Both the position numbers and the translations under genes were made by a program. Under the pieces are notes generated by a model. It made no database searches and was not told the DNA's origin. It saw only the letters and a program-made list of their open reading frames with translations. Shown piece by piece: positions 1 to 11,500 of a stretch of DNA of 64,000 nt (its first letter is position 1; the number at the start of each line of letters is the position of its first letter). Origin of the DNA: Cardiocondyla obscurior (lineage: Eukaryota; Arthropoda; Insecta; Hymenoptera; Formicidae); contig NC_091870.1 of assembly GCF_019399895.1 (NCBI RefSeq), positions 6,741,001-6,805,000 on the forward strand, in the 5' to 3' direction.

Positions 1-431
1 GTAAATTAACGACTAACGTTGCACGTCTGAGGTTAATTATCATTCGATGAGTGCACGTAGACGGCGGACTGGCGTTTTAATAGCACAGATACAAATGCCC
101 GCGAATATCATTATTAACGTATCTTTCTCTCTAATGATGCTGGATAGCTGAGTGGCGCGATGTAGAGTAATGCTATTTTAATCCCCCGTCGCATTTCTTT
201 TTGCGGAGAAATAGCGGTACGCGAACCAATTCGAGACGCGAGAACGGACGGGATCGAACGACGATATTAATGACACTCTGAAAAAGCTTACGGTTTTTCT
301 TTAAAAACTGATTTGCTAATTGTGCCAATTTTTTTTTCTTTTTTTTTTATGTTAGAACGATTTATATTAAAATGATTGACGTTAGGACAAGAAGTTTAAT
401 CAGAGCGGAATTCTTTTTCTTTCGGTTTCAG
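1..431 (+). other. Intron of gene A preceding the homeodomain exon (3' part)
   Basis: AT-rich sequence ends in a pyrimidine-rich tract with runs of T near 330-350 and 413-429, then a CAG acceptor at 429-431. The phase-1 reading of the next exon requires a spliced upstream exon outside the window. No ORF or repeat was recognised here. Confidence 0.75.
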
Positions 432-2728
432 GGGACTTAAGGTTGCCGGGACCCGGCCCAGGCCCGGTCAGATGCACCCTCAGAAAGCACAAGCCGAACC
501 GGAAGCCGAGGACACCGTTCACGACGCAGCAGCTGTTATCGCTCGAAAAAAAGTTTCGCGAAAAACAGTACCTTACGATAGCGGAAAGAGCGGAGTTCTC
601 GTCGTCTCTTCACCTCACGGAAACGCAGGTGAGATGCCGAGCAATTAGCTCATTTAAAATTGAAAAAGTCCCATTTTACGTAACGAACATAATCGTAACA
701 TACGACGTGAGATTAATAATCATGAGTTTTATGTAGAGCTAATTGTTAAAGCGCTGCATACAAATTAAAATTAATCTAGCACATTTATCACGAAATGCGT
801 ACGAAAAATGCATTTTGCATAACTTGTCCTATAAATATTATAGTGTAATAAAAAAGAAAAAGGAAAAGAAGTATACACATTGGCAGATATTAAATTAAAA
901 TGTAGTAGAGCTTTCTCGATAATGAGCGTATTGATAAAAATCATTAGACCCGTCTGTTTACGTTCGTTTTATTGCGCGACGATAAACCAATGACATTAGC
1001 ATGCTTTTAAAGCATAAGGTGCTACTTTTCAGCCGCAAATTAATATTTATACATCTTTACGGTCAAGATAACGGTAATTGGAAAATTCTACTGTGTGTTG
1101 CATTATAACACGCGACACACCTGTAAACGTTACATAAGTGGCACTATTGGTCGACATCGCGTTTATTATTAACGGTTGAAGATTTATAATTGGCAAATAA
1201 TACATTTAAATCACGTAATCGCTTGAGAACTTACGATTAAAAAAATTGCGTAACGATTCGTTACTTAAAAAAAAAAAAAATTATAAATAAAGATTTTCTG
1301 CGTAAAACGCACGCAACTCATTTAGAATCATTAGATAAAACGGCCAGTGAAACACTGGCTTTCAGCAGTAAATTATCGACGTATCGAGAAATCCTCGCAC
1401 GTCACAAGAAAGCGGCACACCTAACGCTCGAGTTTACCGCACAGATATTGCCGGGTTAACACTAAATCGTATTTAATTGTTATTTGCACAGCCGGTCGCA
1501 AATTGCGCTGTTTGCGCAGCTGCCGGTTTGAATCGATAGCTAATTCGCGAAATTTTTGGCATGAGAACGAGAATATAGATACTTCGAAATTATTCTACAT
1601 CGATAGAGCTTTTAACCACAGTTTATCTTCAGTAATTCGCATAAATGGAATAATTACGACCGTTCCATGGAGGACGAGACATGAAGAACTAATATTTAAG
1701 AACTTCACTAAAACGTTTTAGAAAATATTCCAATTTTAACAGGTGCTTTTCAATTACTCGCGATAATTCACGCGTTCAACTAATTTTGCGTAATTATATA
1801 TCATTATGAATTTGATATAAGCTGGCTAAAATTAAAGTCAAGAAAAAAAAAAGAAAAAAAAATAAAAAAACAGAGCGTAACGTAAAAATTGTCAATTAAT
1901 TAATGGTATATTCATGCATAATTAAAATTGATTTCAAGGATAGATGTTGGATAAATGCGGAAAAGAGCACCGAGCAATCTACCTTCGTGAAAGAGTCGCA
2001 TGATAAGTTACTTCGTGTGATCGTGGGGATGGATATCGCCGCGGCGGGAGTGTCACGATTTGAATTGTAGACATACCTCTTTGTCCACGGTGAATAATGA
2101 GAGAAGAGAGCGCGCGATCGAAGGAACGGTTTGGCGACTTAAAGGACACGGGAAGATGTGGCGGGGTAATCGTAGCTTATCTAAGCAAATGAATGCGACG
2201 TAGCTTCATTTCGACTGGTGCATTGTAACGAATGCGCAAAGTGTATCTTGGCACGCTAACTGGCGCGATAATAGCATACTCTGTTACATACGTGGCCAAA
2301 GAATCACGATAGTCTAAACAGGAAAGAGCGAACAGTCGATACAGCAATAACACTCGTGAAAGATAATTTATACTTTCTAGCGATAATTTAACAGTTACGG
2401 CAAAGTTAATGTTTCGAACGATTGAGATAACGTAAAAAGAAAAAAAGAAAAAAAAATTATTTCGAACTTTTATGTGGTGTTCCAGGTGAAGATCTGGTTT
2501 CAAAACCGAAGAGCCAAGGCGAAGCGACTCCAGGAAGCGGAAATAGAGAAATTAAGATTATCCGCGAGGCCCTTGTTGCACCCGAGCTTTGGATCGGGGT
2601 TAATGTTCTCCGGGGTTCCGCCTGGTACTCCAGGAGTACCTCCCTTCATTGCAGCTGCCATGGCTAGGCACACCCATGCTGCAGCAGCAGCAGCCATGTT
2701 CATGGGGCCGCCTGGGCATCGACCTTAA
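432..2728 (+). CDS. Msx/Drop-class homeobox protein, gene A (3' part, two exons, 5' end outside window)
   Basis: This is a nuclear DNA-binding homeodomain protein of the Msx (Drosophila Drop/msh) class; family members are mostly repressors in neuroectoderm, muscle and appendage patterning. Two exons are visible: 432-628, after an AG acceptor at 430-431, and 2486-2728, after an AG acceptor at 2484-2485, ending in TAA. The donor after 628 is GTGAGA. The exon at 432 opens in phase 1, so the protein starts upstream of the window and the TTG at 443 is not a real start. Together the exons give about 145 residues: a Gly-Pro repeat, the Msx-type RKHKPNRKPRTPF lead-in, a full 60-residue homeodomain with WFQN (Q50, N51), then a tail with an ARPLLHPSFG segment resembling the vertebrate Msx post-homeodomain region, and an alanine/histidine stretch. 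An eh1 motif would be expected in the missing exon. It is a tandem paralogue of the gene at 36724. The class is certain; the Msx orthology group is not. Confidence 0.93.
629..2485 (+). other. Intron inside the homeodomain of gene A
   Basis: A phase-0 intron of 1857 bp splits the homeodomain between positions 44 (Gln) and 45 (Val). The donor is GTGAGA at 629-634 and the acceptor CAG at 2483-2485. The content is AT-rich with poly-A runs near 1267-1280 and 1840-1870 and a more CpG-rich part at about 1960-2330. I see no gene or clear transposon in it. Gene B has an intron at exactly the same codon, but only 359 bp long. Confidence 0.85.
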
Positions 2729-4221
2729 TAATATACCAACGTGTAATACGCGTGTAATTCGAAGTCACATTTAAAGACGTAACTTGCTAACAAATTGGGG
2801 ATCGAACAACGCGCGGAATTTATGAAATCGCCGAGATTTCACAGCGACGTATCTGCAAGTTTATTCCGAAATCTGTGACCTTAAAACTCTGGCTTAACAA
2901 CTATAATGGAGAACGATCTGAGAATTAAAAGTTCGAGAGAGCGGACGACTTGCAAAGATAGTGATCGGAAAACCAAAGAACTCTGAAAATCTAAAAAGAT
3001 CAAATACCTGTTTATTAAAAAAATACAAGGTTTCGAAAATTCCCTGAGAGATTAAAAGTCTAAAGTATTCGGCAATTAAATCCGTAAAATTCATGAATTT
3101 TAAATAATCTTTCTTTTACGCGAGAAGGAAAAATCGCCAGACAGTTATCGGTCGCTTTTATTATTAGCTCACGTTCTGTACGATTTTAATTAGTTTAATT
3201 TGTTTAACCGAGAATATTGAAATCCGCTGGTTAACATTGAAAGTCGAAATTGGCTTGGAGTGGCTGCGTAACGACAATACTCGCGCGTTAATCCAGACAG
3301 CTTATCTCCAGGGAGATAATCTGAATTTCACCACGCGAAGTCAGAAGCTACCGTTCGGGAGACCCCGTCGTTCGGGATGATAGAATGCACACGTATCGGC
3401 GCCTTGAGAGAGGCGCATGAAACTTTGATCTCAAGAGAAAGTACGAGTGTACATAGTGTAAATAGATACGCGTTCGTATGGCAACTATGGGTGTACGTAT
3501 GTATATACACGTGTGTACAGGACGCTTCGATTATTCTCAAGAGGAGGAATCGTGGGGGACGAGCGTCCAACAATTAATTTTAATGATTTGGACCGCGTTG
3601 GACCTGACAAACGTTCGTTCACAAGTGTGTTTTTAATGTGGACTGGTCGAGAGAGCGCAACGACGTGAATGTGCGAGGTACGTTTAAACAATTCTGAAAA
3701 CAAGTCTGAGAGCATTTTTTAAAAAATTAAAAAAAGAAAAAAACCAAAAAAAAGAAAAAGGATCAACGTCAAAGCCAAATCATTTCCCTGAAAATAATTC
3801 CTTGTACTAAATCCATTCGTTTATATATATTTTTTTTTCTTTTTTGTTGTAATCTTAATAGTAGAATCTTAGTTACATTTTTTAAAGTTGTATCAGAGAT
3901 ATTAGTGACGTTTCTAATAGCTGCCAAAAAATAAAAAAAAAAAAATCTAAACAAATTGATTCTTCAGGTACATAGCTTGTAGCTGATCTAATCTTTATAT
4001 CCTTCAGACTTGTTGAATTTTTTTCCGTGGAAGAAAACGAGACAAGTGCGTGTAAATTATACATCAGCTTATATTGATTGTGAATCGTGGGAGACGGAAT
4101 CGCTCATAGACAGTAAAAGCTAATGTTACGAATGTGGCGGCATGGTTCTAGACGTACCTATGCGCCTTGTATAAATGTAAGATGATAATTAATCCATGGA
4201 AGTATATTATAGCGAAATAAA
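2729..4221 (+). other. Probable 3' UTR of gene A, ending at a candidate polyadenylation signal
   Basis: No protein-coding segment follows the TAA at 2726-2728. The sequence is AT-rich with poly-A tracts around 3716-3760 and 3930-3945. An AATAAA at 4216-4221 is a plausible cleavage signal, which would give a 3' UTR of about 1.5 kb. Other AT-rich variants occur earlier, so the true end is uncertain. Confidence 0.4.
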
Positions 4222-7200
4222 AGATTTCAGTATTTACATTGTTTCTCATCAATTGCCAATCCACGATAAAACATTCGCTAAGTATTTTTTCCCTTATAGA
4301 TTAATTGTTAAAAATTTTTTAAGTTTAGTAAAAATTTCTTGCGAAAGGAATATTCCGTGAAAGTTAAAAAAAATTAAAGAATAAAAAATCGAAAAGATCG
4401 CCAATCAAAACGGCTTTTTACACTTGGATAACTAATTTGTAAACAATGAACAATGATGCAATTAATCAAGCGAGCTTCTCAAATAAGGCACAATATTACG
4501 GCAGGGTAAAAAAAAGGTAAAAAAAAAAAAAATATGCGTGCAAAGGAAATTTGCTTCGGCACGATCGTATGTATCGCACAGTCATCGACAGGTCGGCTTC
4601 ATATAAGGTAAGTAGTCGATAAGGCGGCCAAAAGTGTCCGCCAGATAATTAGAAATATGTTAATCTGCCGTGGCTGCTAATTAGTTTTTGGCTAAATTTT
4701 TAATTAAGTCTTAAGCCTGGCCTTATTAAAAAAAAAAAAAAATTAATTTTTCTTTTTCAATAAACAAGTAAAAAAAAAAAAAGAAATTGGAAATTGACTC
4801 ACTTGACACTAGTGTTCGTAAAGTGTAAAAAAGATAATTTTATAGCAGCTTATAAATTCGTGGGTCCTCACGTTCGTCGTTACTCAACAATTAGCTGCCA
4901 CAGAAGTGGCTGTGCCGCGGCCGTATTATGCCATCACCTGCCGAGGGAAAGACCCTCGGCCATTTTTCGCGAGCCTAATAAGGCGGCACTAATGCTCTCT
5001 CGTCGCTTTCTCGCTCTCGCGGCCTTTAATGCGTCGCGTTAATACCGGACTCATCGTGAAAGAAAATATTTGCTCCGCGACGTGGAAACGAATTCACGAA
5101 ACGAAGTGGAAACAAATTTATAAAGCGTAGGCGCGGAAACGTTAGGCACGATTTGTGCACGAATTGCGCGTGCATCTCGTTAGATTATTAAGCATAAGCG
5201 CTTTGTTGAGTAGTAAATTTTATAAATATATATATTACAAGTATTTTCCAATAAAGAAGAAAAAAATTTGCTTGATTATATTGTTAAATGCACAGATATT
5301 TATCTCGGTCTATCGCTTAAAGAAATTAGACAACTGGGCCGTAAAAGAACTTTTTACATATATTCTAAATTAGTTAAAGACAAATATATGCATATGACGA
5401 AAGTAAAAGTCTACTAAGAAAACTAAGGAACGTAAAGAATAATAAAGTTCTCCAGTTGGCGTAAACAGTGCAACAATATTTTGTATAAGAAAAGATAAGA
5501 CTACTATTGTGTGTTTCATGGATCTCAAATAATCCTTAAATACTCAAACAGGTTGACTACGAATGGTTCGTCCTGCAAACAAGATTAGGGCGAAATAAAT
5601 ACCGCCGGTCACAAAGATAAACCTATGTCGGTATCTTTTCTGAAATTGACTTTACTTCGTTTTAGGCGCCCAAATCGAGTTCTCAAATTTGTCTGAGATC
5701 TATTTGTCAAACGATTTATTTGTTGCGGTCCGGTTTTATCTGTGGACCTTTTTATTTCCGAGCAGGTATCTTCTCTTAAAAATATATCGAGTGTCTAAAA
5801 AGGCTCAAATTCAGACGACTTTCTTGACGAGATGTAAGATATTATATAAAAAAAAAAACCTATAAAATTTATCTACTCAATCTATCGAGTTCAGCTAACT
5901 TATTGTCAATTCAATTTTTGATATATTTAATTCAAATAATTAAATATTAAAATAGTTGTACAAGCTGGCACCCGCGATATTTCGTGACGTTGCTTACTTT
6001 CATCGGATCTTCACTCGAGTCGTCCTCGATCTCGGCGCGAAACGCTGGTTGCGACGTAAGCTTTCGTCGGGGCCGCCCTAGAGACGGCGTTGACAGAGAT
6101 TTAGGGAGTGCTGTTAATGTGGAAATGTTATCAGGTAAGATCGAGCGCGAACTGGTATCAGCGCGGCAAGGGGTACGATAATCGTGTTATTTAATCGCCG
6201 GCACTTTTCCGGGCGCGAAAAAGCCCGCGAGGCGTTTTACACGCGAGGCGATTGTCGGACGGTGTGCTAGTTTAAGTAGGTGTTTCACCTGCTCCTGGTA
6301 TTCCTGGAGCAATTAGCGCGGCGACGCGGCGCGCGGTCCCGAGAGGGAAAGAGGGACGGAAATCACTTTAATATCTTTCTACCTCGATAGCCGGCGGCGC
6401 GACCGGTTTATAAATACGATGAAATGACACCGCTTTATGAATTGTCGGCGTAAACGCTCGTTTCTTTTCTCTCCTTCCTTCGATTTCGCCGAAGAGACGA
6501 CGCCGATTACCTCGTCGCGGTCGTAGGCGCGATGAAAAACGAAAAGATCGTAATTATTTCCAGCGACTCGTCTCCACCTCTCGCCATTGAGCACGCTACT
6601 ATTAATTGTCGAACGGGACTAGTTCCTTATGAATATAGATGAAGGGAAAAAGAGGATCTCCTCTTCTCGGTTACCGATCGGCAGAAGGAATCGAAAATCG
6701 CGCTGGGACAACGTCGTTTTTTGATCTTTAAATTTTCTCAGGACATAATTTGTCATTAAATTTGGGATTTAACGTGTTTATATAATATATTTATCTAATA
6801 TATCTGTTATTGAATTTATAAATATGCATATTAGCGAGATTGTAATATTTTCTTGACGATTAAAACTCTTTCGTCTGAGCGCGTTTAAAAAGTAATTAAC
6901 TTCTATATTTAAAATTCAAAGTTAATTTATTCAGTAATATATTTTTATAATCTACGTGCATGTAACGCGAAGTTTCTCTTTTTGTCTTATTGGCGACTCA
7001 ATTTCTTCAAATTAATTGCCTTTAAAATCCTGCGTGCCATTTCCATGCGAATGGGATTGATGGGTTTGGAAAAACGGCAATCTCGTGCGGAAATTTCGGA
7101 AATGTATGAGTGGCGGATCACGTTCTCGGCGCGGCTAGCAAAAACGACGGTAGAATCCTGGGGCAATTAGTCGATATTTTAATGCGCAAAAAGCCGACCC

Positions 7201-8150
7201 CTCGTTAGATCCTTTCGCAGCGGAGGACCGAACGCCACTTCTCAAAAGGCCATTGAGAAAAACAGAGTCGGACACCGGGACCGATCCGGCACCTTGTTAG
7301 CGCAAAGATTCCCGGGTTGACAGCTTCGAGCAAAAATAACACGAACGTTAACCCGTTTCCACTACGAGGTATCGCGTGAATCGACCGGCCGTTTCAATTC
7401 CCGACAAGATATTGCGATCCAATCGTCGTCGATTAATTAATAATTTAACGGGCAAAAATTTATGGGTCAAACAACGCAAAAAAAAACGAAAAAAAGAAAA
7501 AAAATATTGGTTTTCTTTTACTCTACTTATTATTAATTTTTTTTTTTATTCTACTTATATTACTAATATATCTAACAAATATTATAAATAATTAATATTT
7601 TCAAACAGACGATCTTCGCGATTTCTTCTCCCCTCGCCATGCCTCGCCCGCGATCGTATTCGGGTCACGTCAACGACGATTGAGAAGCGTTTGAAGACCG
7701 CAGCGCGCCGAACAATCTCATCAGCGCTTTCTCGATCGCCCGATCGCGCGCTTGCAAAGAGCCTCATTTTACTGCGGACGAGAAAATGCGACAGACACGC
7801 GGAGGGTATCAGATCTCGAAACGGCAGTTGTTAAGGCATCTACGTGTCTCTATGTCCCGTCTCGTCCTGGGGGCCCGACGAACCGTCGTGTCCTGCATAA
7901 AACTCCGCCGAATTGTTTGTTCACGGAAATTCGACCGAACAAATAGAAGTGAGTATTCTCGTGCTTTATATCGCCACGATAGCTTTTCGGCGTACTTGTA
8001 TCGGGCGATGATACGCGAGCATCGAAGCAGTTATGTTCGCGATAAAAATCTTATAAGAATCTTACAGGATTTAAAAGGAAAAAAAAAAAAAAATCTGTCT
8101 AGCGTCAGTCGTCTAGTCACTGTCCAGCGCGGACCGTGTTTGTAAATAGA
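4222..8150. other. Intergenic sequence, no gene recognised
   Basis: Spacer DNA with A/T homopolymers (about 4504-4533, 4728-4742, 4769-4782, 5848-5860, 7478-7504). Two compact inverted structures stand out: a 7-bp stem with a 5-bp loop at 4941-4959 (CCGAGGG/CCCTCGG), and adjacent inverted motifs at 6278-6310. The reading frames here have no recognisable domain and I treat them as chance ORFs. Confidence 0.55.
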
Positions 8151-8586
8151 TAGATATCTAAATGTTTTTTACCGCGGCCAGTCTACTGTTGTGTTTTGTT
8201 CTGACCTTACGCAAAGCTCGACTGCCGAATTCGCCGGACAAACCTGTTCTTGCCGCCCGTCGTCCGCGCGTCCTTCACCATGCGAACTTGGAGCGCGAGA
8301 TCTACCGGCTGATGAAAATACACGCACGTACTTACACTATCGTGACGGTCGACGAGTCCGGCGAATTCGGCAATCGAGCGAGCATTGCGTAAGGTCAGAT
8401 CGCGCAGTAGACTAATACACGGTGAAAAACATTTAGATATCTAGCTTTTCTAGCTCGTTATTAGTTCGTATAATGAGTGCTACATTTCTGGATAAGTGCT
8501 GAACAGTTTTGCTAGACATCCACGAGATGAACCCACGAATCGGCTAGCTAATTATTAGATAACGGAGGGAATCAATTTCTACTCGG
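8151..8586. repeat. Dispersed repeat copy 1 with long imperfect terminal inverted arms (pair of 55820-56249)
   Basis: The segment starts with TAGATATCTAAATG at 8151 and has the inverse at 8430-8443. Internal arms also pair: the GACTGCCGAATTCGCCGG side around 8220-8237 against the CCGGCGAATTCGGCAATC side around 8358-8376. A diverged copy of the same order lies at 55820-56249, and similarity continues past the right arm to the shared GAATCAATTTCYACTCGG block. This suggests a non-autonomous transposon family. Short ORFs across it are products of the repeat. Confidence 0.8.
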
Positions 8587-11500
8587 AGTAGTATTTTTTC
8601 CGTTTCGCGGATACATTGATCGAGAGTGCCATAAAAAATACTGAATTTTTATTGTGAATATTACAGGAGATAATTTAAATTACGAAAGCCGAAATGAGAA
8701 AGCAGTCTGGACCATAAAAACTCAGAGGACGAAGCGATTGAAAAGACTGTGAGCACCAATACTTCAGCCTGTAGGCGTATGGAAGAAAAAAAAAAAAAAA
8801 AAAGAATCTTGGCCGTGGAGCAATTTTTCGGTGTCGTTTATTCCGCCGAAAAAAAATCGACTGAAGACTCAAAAGGACCTCGATTTCGCGACTGGTAGAT
8901 GACATAACCGCGGATAACGTAACTTCATAAATAAATTTAAGACGTTTCAATATTTATTTCAAAGCTCAAAAATAATGTACGAAGGGATTTTTATTTTGTA
9001 CGAAAATTTAACGAAAATACACTATCTATTCGTGATAACATATCACATATCATGTTAAAAAAGTTTTTAAATGAAATTTGAGATACGCAAAAGTCGCAGG
9101 AGCATGTAATATTTCACAGTACTTAAACGATGCGTCGGGAAAGTCACTAATAAATTTCAATTTGCCTCGTGCCGAATTTCCATTCACGCTAACGTATCTA
9201 AACACGGGATCGTAAAAGCGCCTGACAAGACCGCGTACTTAAAGTGTTTGACGCATCAAATTTACCCCTGATGGCACCGGGAAGGGACGACGTGAAAAAG
9301 AGAAAAAAAAAAAGATCGTCACGCAGACTTGGTCATCGACCATAAGGGGATGATTTGTTACCGGCCGTTGTTACCCGGCGCGTCCAATAGCGCGCTTCAT
9401 CGTCGAAAAATACGCCAATGATAATGCACTCGTGGAAAAGAGACGAGGGAAGAAAGAGAGGTTAGAAAAGAGCGGAAAGAAGAGTAGGACTCTCGATATC
9501 CATCGGATACACGGGGTGTTCATATTGAATTACCCTTGTGACCGAAGGAAGGAACCAGATGCATCGTCATAGCTAACGCACCGCGACGGCCTTCCCATTA
9601 TGTTTGTTTATTTATTATTAATAGGAAATTCATAACAATCACATAATAGGACCCGCGTGTAAAAGGGGCTGCGCTCCGCGGCGAGCATATCGTCACGCTC
9701 GGCGCGTTTCTCATATAATAAACGCTTTTTTTCCGAAGTAGTTTTTCTAGGGTACTGCGATAGTAGGTACTCACCATCAGGAATGGCGTTCGTGGTGCTG
9801 CGACGGCGGCTAGCGTACGTGATTTTGACGTGATGTGCGTCGAATCTCACACGAAGCACGTGCGTAGATGTACCGCGGAGCACTGATTACCGAGGACTGA
9901 GGGGGGAACTACTACTACTACATTTCCCGTACTCGGCGGCCGAGAGAGGGGGAAGTCACGTACGTCAGCCGCCGTCGCCGCTCGTCGCAGCAAATAAACT
10001 TGATTCATCTCATAATTTTTTGTAATTTTAAAATAATTATTTTGTTGAAAAAAAAAATGTATTCTAAAACTTTTTAATTTTTATTTTGATTTTACTCGTC
10101 TACCTAATGTCAATACGCGCACTCAATGGGAGATCTTCAAAGTAAAATAAAGACGTCAATTATCGGGAAGTACTTGGGGAACGTTTTGTTCGACGTGTCT
10201 TCAAAGCGACAGGAGCGCATTCGCGCGGGCGGAAACGCACGTTTGACGCTCGGGAATTGAAACAAAAATCGGAAGGAAGAAACGTGAAAAAAAAAAAATA
10301 CTCGCTCGCAAATGCGAAAATGGAAGAGAAAGGTATCGAAAAATGGCGCGAGACTTCGGCGCGGGGTGGTGGCGCGGTGATAAAAGGGTGGACGGCGATT
10401 TTGCGCGTTTTCCCTCCACTTATGGCCGTCGCTCTCCCGACCGATGCCCTCCCACCCCCGTTTTCAACCTCTCCCCCCATTTCCCACCTCTCAAAAGTCC
10501 CTTCGTCCTCTACCTCCACCTCCTCTTTCACCCGCTGTGCCCCCGTCCCCCTGCCCGCCACCGTGTTGATGTGAACTCAAGGGTGCAAATTCTCGCTCGT
10601 TCGAAATTCAGGACAGGAAATTAGACGGGCGTCTCCCTCCCATAGAAATACCCGCGAAGCGTGAGAGATATGAGGACGGTACGGCGGGGCGCATCCCCCC
10701 GCGTCCTGTATGGCGTATCGTGGTAACCATCCCTCACCTCCGTCCCGCAACCCCATCTTGACTGCCTTCGCATATAAACGCGCGCGCACACGCAGGCATG
10801 ACATGAATGCCGCTCCGGATAAGTGCCTGATATAATAAGGATGCTATGGCTTTTGCGGCTTTACGTGCCGCTCGCTCGCGGAGCTATCATCTTGTCGTGC
10901 CGCTATCGAAACTGTATGCCCGAAAGGGGGCGAAGGAAGTTGCCGCGACGCTGCATTTACTTGCGGGCTAGAAGAGTTTCCTAACTGGCACTACGTGGAT
11001 CAGACTAATTATCATGTATCGTGATTTATTTAGTTGATATTTTCTAATATGTTGGCTATTACGATATACCAAAAATTTAATGAAAATAAATTTAATGATA
11101 CTGAATAAATTTGAAATAATATAAGAAAATTGTAAATTTTTATTTAATTTAATTAGATTAGATTAAATTTTAGGAGAATAAGAATTTTGCTTTATAGAAA
11201 GAATTTGTAATTTGTCACTCTTGTAGTGACTCGGGAAATATTCAAATTTTCTGCATATTCGCACAATAATTTTTTTCGGAGATTTTCCAGATTGGATTAG
11301 AAAGAAACGAAGCGTACAAAACAATTTATTTAATCTGAAAGTAGATTTTAAAGGAATATCCAATTTAATCCCGTTTAATCCGTTTTTTTCTTACCTGCGT
11401 AGCTTTCTCGAGAAATAAAAAAAAAGAAGAAAAAATCAGAAAACACGAAGCAAAGATCGTGAGAGGATGTAAAGAGAAGCGATTTTAAGTGATAGATCTA

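Noticed and set aside
443..736. 97-codon frame treated as a stand-alone gene starting at TTG 443
   Set aside because: It is a homeodomain exon of gene A: an AG acceptor precedes it, a GT donor follows codon 44 of the homeodomain at 629, and the codons after 628 are intron read-through.
10160..10574. Overlapping ORFs of 70-133 codons on both strands
   Set aside because: Composition bias of the purine/pyrimidine switch explains them; no domain or conserved pattern.
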